From positions 1 to 42,924 of the forward strand of contig JAUIII010000008.1 in NCBI GenBank assembly GCA_030431855.1: a DNA stretch of 42,924 bases. The letters are read 5' to 3'. The notes below the pieces were generated by a model. It saw nothing but the letters and a program-made list of their open reading frames with translations, was not told where the DNA came from and did not search any database. Source of the DNA: a bacterium. Lineage in GTDB: Bacteria > Patescibacteriota > Saccharimonadia > Saccharimonadales > Saccharimonadaceae. Positions 38,723 through 42,924 of this stretch are shown here, one piece after another; the stretch's first letter is position 1, and every line of letters starts with the position of its first letter. The translations under genes were made by a program, and so were the position numbers.

Positions 38723-39721
38723 ATGTCCGCCCCGCATCTCCAAGTTAATATGACAGCGCAAGAATACATCCAGCAACGACTAGAGCACCTGCACGTGCCC
38801 AGCAAGCCCGTCGAAGTAAGGGGATCTGTTGAAGATGCCATATACGCGCGGCTAATGTCAAAGAAGTTTCGTAAAATGAAAGCAGGTGATCCCTGTGTTG
38901 AAATCACGAAACGTGTGGTTGCGAAAGCCGTAAAAGAACAGACACCGATTATGGTGACTGAGTGCTTCGGCGGCAATAAACTGTGGAGATTCGAGGAAGC
39001 ACCGGAAATAGACTGGGCGGAGCTATTCAGTCTCTTTTACTTTGTTGATTGGATGAAGTATGTCGCAGCAGTACACAAACCAGGCATGATATTTGACTAC
39101 TTTTCGCAAGATTTGTCTGTGGAGCGACTTGATAATCTGTCTCGCGAAGAAATGGATGCTTATAGTAATACGTTTCGCCAGATGATACGGTTTATCGAGC
39201 CGTATCTGCCGGATGGGGTATCAATAACTTATCGTCGTCACCGTGAGATGTTTGGTGATGAGTCAGATTACGACAAAGAGATTCAGGCAGCTATGGAAAA
39301 GATGTTGCGAGACAACGATGGCAAGATGCCAACACTGGACGACGAGATGAAGACAAGAACTGAGCTGAATGTACGACCATTGCCCGGACAGACAGATGAA
39401 GCTGACTGGCGAGAAAAAGTTGAGTTGCAACATCAAGCAATTTTTAGAACACCGACTCTCGGTAAATATCTGAACTTTCCAGACATGGTGTGGACCTGCC
39501 CGACCTACTATGAAGATTCCATCGTTACAGGTAGCACAAAGCGATCGATTGCGAAATTTTGGGCTGGCGTGGGTGCGCTTGAGAAGTCCGACAATACCTA
39601 CCAAGAGCTCGTACTAACACCAAAACAGCTAGAAAAAGCTGAATTTGTTTGGCAAGATGTAATCATCGACGGCTTATCTGGTAAAAACTTCGCTAAAATT
39701 CGAGTCATCACAAAACAATAG
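38723..39721 (+). CDS. unknown soluble protein (332 aa)
   Basis: I do not recognise the family. It is soluble and highly charged, with no signal peptide. Distinct blocks are TPIMVTECFGGNKLWRF (about 82-98), AVHKPGMIFDYFSQDL and PYLPDGVSITYRRHREM. The order of a substrate-loop block followed by a PG block is loosely like isonitrile synthases of the PvcA type, but key motifs are missing. Start choice: ATG 38723, with an in-frame GTG at 38690 as alternative. It is monocistronic. Confidence 0.65.
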   Translation: MSAPHLQVNMTAQEYIQQRLEHLHVPSKPVEVRGSVEDAIYARLMSKKFRKMKAGDPCVEITKRVVAKAVKEQTPIMVTECFGGNKLWRFEEAPEIDWAELFSLFYFVDWMKYVAAVHKPGMIFDYFSQDLSVERLDNLSREEMDAYSNTFRQMIRFIEPYLPDGVSITYRRHREMFGDESDYDKEIQAAMEKMLRDNDGKMPTLDDEMKTRTELNVRPLPGQTDEADWREKVELQHQAIFRTPTLGKYLNFPDMVWTCPTYYEDSIVTGSTKRSIAKFWAGVGALEKSDNTYQELVLTPKQLEKAEFVWQDVIIDGLSGKNFAKIRVITKQ

Positions 39722-39730
39722 ATATAGATA

Positions 39731-39759
39731 TTGACATTTTATTGTGTTTATGCTAAAAT
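39731..39759 (+). promoter_or_regulatory. strong promoter of GC-rich microgene 2
   Basis: Consensus TTGACA (39731-39736), a 17-base spacer ending ATGC (extended -10) and TAAAAT (39754-39759). A leader hairpin TCGGAGT/ACTCCGA (39770-39776/39787-39793) follows. Confidence 0.85.
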
Positions 39760-39801
39760 TGGCTTGTTGTCGGAGTTTATTGTTATACTCCGAAGCACAC
39801 C

Positions 39802-40178
39802 ACAGGCAGACACGAGAGGACCAGTCATGCAGACCAGCACAGAAACGATCGTGTTCCGTCGGATCTCGCTCGAACCGCACGAGGAGTTCGACGTGCGTCT
39901 GAGGGGGTTCCCCCGATGGCGCGTGAACATGCTCGAGGTCACCGCGGCCTACATCACCGTGTACGGCGGCAAGGGCAACAACTCGCGGGGCTCATGCGTG
40001 AAGTTCGAGCACCGCTTCCGGGACGTCGATGACCTCCCGGGCATGCCGCACCACGTGGCTGTTGAGGTGCGTAGCGCCTTCAACGACCTCGGCCCACAGC
40101 AGGTCACCAGCTAGCTCTTCCGGAGCTGGACGAATATGACAAGCGGGCGCAGAGGACGTACCACTTGTGTCTGCCTGT
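39802..40178. repeat. 12-bp inverted repeat around GC-rich microgene 2
   Basis: ACAGGCAGACAC (39802-39813) and its exact reverse complement GTGTCTGCCTGT (40167-40178) bracket the gene. They could pair in the mRNA or mark the ends of an inserted cassette. Confidence 0.65.
39827..40114 (+). CDS. GC-rich small protein (95 aa)
   Basis: ATG at 39827 follows GAGAGGA. An upstream in-frame ATG (39731) overlaps the -35 box and is excluded. Codons end almost only in G or C, unlike the flanks. The product looks like one compact alpha/beta domain (EEFDVRLRGFPRWRVNMLEV, EHRFRDVDDLPGMPHH) of unknown family. It ends Ser-TAG-CTC, in the same AGCTAGCTC context as the microgene at 17921. It has its own strong promoter, leader hairpin and terminator. 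Acquisition from a high-GC organism is likely. Confidence 0.65.
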   Translation: MQTSTETIVFRRISLEPHEEFDVRLRGFPRWRVNMLEVTAAYITVYGGKGNNSRGSCVKFEHRFRDVDDLPGMPHHVAVEVRSAFNDLGPQQVTS

Positions 40179-40194
40179 CAAATTCGTTTCACTG

Positions 40195-40229
40195 AAGTAT
40201 TCTCAATATTCTGGGAATACTTTTATTTT
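40195..40229 (+). terminator. terminator of GC-rich microgene 2
   Basis: AAGTATTC (40195-40202) and GAATACTT (40215-40222) followed by TTATTTT. An additional imperfect stem, CGAATATGACA/TGTCAAATTCG, precedes it. Confidence 0.75.
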
Positions 40230-40336
40230 GCTGATGAAATATCTTCAAAATAAAAAAGCCATTTACATTCACAAAAAAAGTTATACACTTATATCAATAC
40301 ATAATTACCTCGGTGGAAGGCACAAAGGAGACCAGG

Positions 40337-41686
40337 GTGTCACGAATTGTTAACAAGTCTAAGTTTTTGAAGGGTAAATCAAAGCGCTTTACAGCTGGCG
40401 TAGCTGGAGTACTGACGCTATCGCTCGTAGCAGCTGTTGGGGTACTGGCTGCATCGCTAAACCTACAGGACCGTGCAGTACTGGCAGGAGTCAACTACCC
40501 GTCTACCCCGTCTTGGGACGTGTGTGTGGGCGATGTAAACAACGACGGAAATGAAGATTTTCATGTTAGTTTGCACATGAAGAATTCTGGACCGCTATAC
40601 CAGAGTAATGGCGATGGGACCTTTGCCCGCATTGCGACGAACATTTCCCCGCGCCCTACACCTGGGTTTGCGAAGAATTCATATGTAGACCGCCACGCCT
40701 GCGCAATGGCTGATGTAGACCAGAACGGTTTGTTAGACGTGTACAACGCGGCTGGTCGATGGGCGACTAATAAACTTAAAGACGAGGGAATAAACAACGA
40801 GCTATGGCTACAGACAGCGCCAGGTGTGTATGAAGACGCTGCTACTGAGGCAGGTGTAGGAGAAGAGTGTTCACGAGGCCGCTTCCCTGTATTCGCTGAC
40901 TTTAATGGCGACGGCTGGGTAGACATGTTCCTCGGTGCGCAATATGAACGAGCTGATAGTGCTGATGTATGTAACAATTTGCCAGACTCCCCCACAAATG
41001 AACAGTCTAAAATCTTTATCAACCGCGGCCTTAATTCATATGGTGACTGGGCAGGTTTCAGCATTGCGAGTGAATACAACGTTAGTCAAAAGAACACAGG
41101 CAATCGATTCGCTATCAGCTGGGATGAGAACAACGATGGCCGTCCAGACCTACTGACACAAGCATTTGCGAACAACCGACCATACTTTTACCGCAACAAT
41201 GGTACTAGCTTTACTGAAATGTCACGTGCTGGTACGAAGCGCTTTCCGCTGATGAATGGTGCAACCACCGGTGACGTAAACGGCGACGGCTACACAGATG
41301 TGGTATTTGCAGACAACAATGGCTTTGCATGGATGCGCGGTACTGCGACTGGTGTCAGTACGTCAGTAAACCGAATCGCTTCATTGCCATCTAGCCAACG
41401 TGCGTGGGGTGTAGCTGTAGGTGATATCAATGGAGATGGTGTAACCGACATCTACGGCTTGATTCGTGCTGCAACAGCGGGTAGCGCTAACCCAGATGAC
41501 ATAGTATATGTTGGCCAAGCTGGCGGTACGTTTGTAGCACATGCAGCTCCAAGTGCTGGTGGTGATGCGAACGATGTCGAGGCGGTTTTTGTAAATGGTC
41601 GCGCACAGTTCGTGGTTCTGAATGGTGGCAACGATGAAAAAGCAGCGCCAGGCCCAGTTCAGCTGATTAGCTGGGTAGAAAACTAG
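40337..41686 (+). CDS. FG-GAP/VCBS repeat surface protein
   Basis: 449 residues from GTG 40337, chosen because AAAGGAG lies 8 bases upstream; a GTG at 40313 is the alternative. A basic N-terminus and one hydrophobic helix (about 19-40) form an uncleaved or cleaved secretion signal. The rest is a beta-propeller with calcium loops of DxNxDGxxD type: DVNNDGNED, DVDQNGLLD, DFNGDGWVD, DENNDGRPD, DVNGDGYTD, DINGDGVTD. Such proteins act outside the cell in adhesion or ligand binding. An intrinsic terminator separates it from its paralogue. Confidence 0.9.
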   Translation: MSRIVNKSKFLKGKSKRFTAGVAGVLTLSLVAAVGVLAASLNLQDRAVLAGVNYPSTPSWDVCVGDVNNDGNEDFHVSLHMKNSGPLYQSNGDGTFARIATNISPRPTPGFAKNSYVDRHACAMADVDQNGLLDVYNAAGRWATNKLKDEGINNELWLQTAPGVYEDAATEAGVGEECSRGRFPVFADFNGDGWVDMFLGAQYERADSADVCNNLPDSPTNEQSKIFINRGLNSYGDWAGFSIASEYNVSQKNTGNRFAISWDENNDGRPDLLTQAFANNRPYFYRNNGTSFTEMSRAGTKRFPLMNGATTGDVNGDGYTDVVFADNNGFAWMRGTATGVSTSVNRIASLPSSQRAWGVAVGDINGDGVTDIYGLIRAATAGSANPDDIVYVGQAGGTFVAHAAPSAGGDANDVEAVFVNGRAQFVVLNGGNDEKAAPGPVQLISWVEN

Positions 41687-41700
41687 CCTTTACTGAACAA

Positions 41701-41737
41701 TAAAAAAACCGCTGGCCTAGACCAGCGGTTTTTTATT
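41701..41737 (+). terminator. intrinsic terminator
   Basis: AAAACCGCTGG and CCAGCGGTTTT flank CCTAGA and end in a T run (41722-41737). Confidence 0.95.
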
Positions 41738-41813
41738 GTTGCTGTTGCTTTTTTTCGAAAAAGAGGTTAGAGTAAACGTAATTAATCAAGTAGATATCAG
41801 GAGATTGTTCACC

Positions 41814-42924
41814 ATGAAATCCATTAATACTAAGTTTATTTTTGTTAGCGTACTTGCAATTGCAAGCATGGTCGCCGGATTCGCAACAATCAGCAAAGCT
41901 GCTTCTACTGAACTTGAGGACGGCATCAAAGGTTCAGGCCTGTACGGCTATCAACGAACATGGTCGGCAAACACTGTCGACTTTAACAACGATGGCCTAG
42001 AGGACATTTGGCTAGGTTATCACCAGCAAGTAGACTCAAAACTTATGCGCAATAATGGCGACGGCACCTACACCCGTGTGGCCCACAACGTAACAGCCCG
42101 AGTAAATGAAGACGGCGGTATTTTAGATCGACACGACTGCGCTTGGGCGGACGTAGACCACAATGGATTTAAGGACATGTACTGTTCTGGTGGTCGTAAC
42201 CTGGAAAACTATTACAAAACCGCTGAGAAAGACAACGAGCTATGGCTTCAAGTAAGTCGAGGTAAATTTACAGAAGCAGGCACCGAGTGGGGCGTAGGTG
42301 ACCCATGCGGACGTGGACGCTTTGTGGCATTTCTCGATCTAAACAATGACGGCTGGGACGACTTGTTTGTCGGTAACGAAAAACCACGTGACGTTGCAAG
42401 TCCTGAGTGCGACCCGCTAGAGGGCACCGAGCGACATAGCTACTCAAAAGTATTTCTCAACGACAATGGCGAACGATTTGTATTTGCACCACAATTTGCA
42501 ACCGCTAACCCATCTACTGGTGTGAACTGCGCGGTACCTATGGACTACAACAAAGACGGATGGATTGACCTGCTGGCGTGTAACTATAAGAACAGCCGTG
42601 GCCAACTATTTCGAAACAACTCCGGCAATGGCTTTACAGAAGTTGGTTCATGGAACTTGTCGCGCCTAAAGCCTATGACTGACGCAGAATACGCTGATAT
42701 TACTGGCGACGGCATAGAAGATATCGTTGCGTCTGATCAGCAGGGGCTCTACTACCACGCAGGTACAGCAACAGGATTCGACCCAACACAGACTCGGTTT
42801 TACTGGAATAACTTTAATGAAGGCGAAGCGCTGTATGGCTGGGGCTTGGCAATTGGTGATATCAACGCCGACGGACAGATGGATGTTTACGGTCTTATCC
42901 ACGACACGACCGAGAGTCGTAACC
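41814..42924 (+). CDS. FG-GAP/VCBS repeat surface protein, cut by window end
   Basis: Open from ATG 41814 to the window edge (370 codons, incomplete). A cleavable-looking Sec signal (FIFVSVLAIASMVAGFATISKA) is followed by the same propeller plan as the previous gene, with loops DFNNDGLED, DVDHNGFKD, DLNNDGWDD, DYNKDGWID, DITGDGIED and DINADGQMD. Both share a CxRGRF block before the third loop (EECSRGRF and DPCGRGRF), so they are tandem paralogues. AGGAG precedes the ATG by 10 bases. Confidence 0.88.
   Translation, partial: MKSINTKFIFVSVLAIASMVAGFATISKAASTELEDGIKGSGLYGYQRTWSANTVDFNNDGLEDIWLGYHQQVDSKLMRNNGDGTYTRVAHNVTARVNEDGGILDRHDCAWADVDHNGFKDMYCSGGRNLENYYKTAEKDNELWLQVSRGKFTEAGTEWGVGDPCGRGRFVAFLDLNNDGWDDLFVGNEKPRDVASPECDPLEGTERHSYSKVFLNDNGERFVFAPQFATANPSTGVNCAVPMDYNKDGWIDLLACNYKNSRGQLFRNNSGNGFTEVGSWNLSRLKPMTDAEYADITGDGIEDIVASDQQGLYYHAGTATGFDPTQTRFYWNNFNEGEALYGWGLAIGDINADGQMDVYGLIHDTTESRN

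Noticed and set aside
38723-39721. Assignment as a PvcA/DIT1 isonitrile synthase
   Set aside because: Only a loose block order matches; diagnostic residues could not be identified.
1-42924. CRISPR array
   Set aside because: No regularly spaced repeats and no cas genes were seen on either strand.
1-42924. Recoded TGA (as in Gracilibacteria or Absconditabacteria)
   Set aside because: Conserved genes end normally at TGA, and none needs read-through of TGA.

Overview
The window looks like the chromosome of a small-genome member of the Candidate Phyla Radiation, most likely a Saccharibacterium (TM7). The evidence is a moderate base composition, the standard genetic code (TGA reads as stop throughout), dense housekeeping clusters, type IV pilins with class III signal peptides, FG-GAP surface proteins, and no visible biosynthetic operons. 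This placement is an inference from gene content and order; no rRNA lies in the window.

Positions 1 to 27,270 are mostly core genome. In order they carry: unknown proteins; metK behind a SAM-riboswitch-like leader; pheS-HIT-pheT; an aquaporin with a lysine-rich tail; a secreted protein; rmuC; DUF2177 and DUF1295 membrane proteins; tRNA-Gln; a HAD phosphatase; a Nudix enzyme; an F420-type reductase divergent from its HxlR regulator; a potassium-channel/ClC pair; a pilin; trmD; khpA; a second pilin; rpsP; rnc; a Nudix gene; nusB; rpmF; leuS; a membrane-anchored protein; and a MurF-like ligase. Many start codons sit 6 or 7 bases after a good -10 box, which suggests that leaderless transcripts are common here.

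Positions 27,270 to about 35,315 are an integrated island. A large serine recombinase reads into the 3' end of tRNA-Gly(GCC), and its stop codon lies inside the tRNA gene. The cargo is an m5C methyltransferase with a tightly coupled unknown gene, a divergent Sau3AI/MutH-type endonuclease, an HNH-like zinc protein, and an operon pairing a membrane protein with a PD-(D/E)XK (Mrr-like) nuclease. I counted only four GATC sites in this island, against two to three per kb in the flanking chromosome. One of the four lies in the -35 box of the methyltransferase promoter. This fits a GATC-specific restriction system and possible self-regulation.

Positions 35,316 to 42,924 hold accessory genes: a serine beta-lactamase-fold hydrolase, a YdeI-like protein, a membrane protein and DUF1801 gene divergent from a MarR regulator, a 332-residue unknown, and two tandem FG-GAP proteins, the second cut by the window end. 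Two tiny GC-rich genes (17,921 and 39,827) stand out from their surroundings. They share promoter design, structured leaders and stop context, and may be acquired from a high-GC host. A possible 70-nt RNA antisense to the end of leuS uses the same promoter design.
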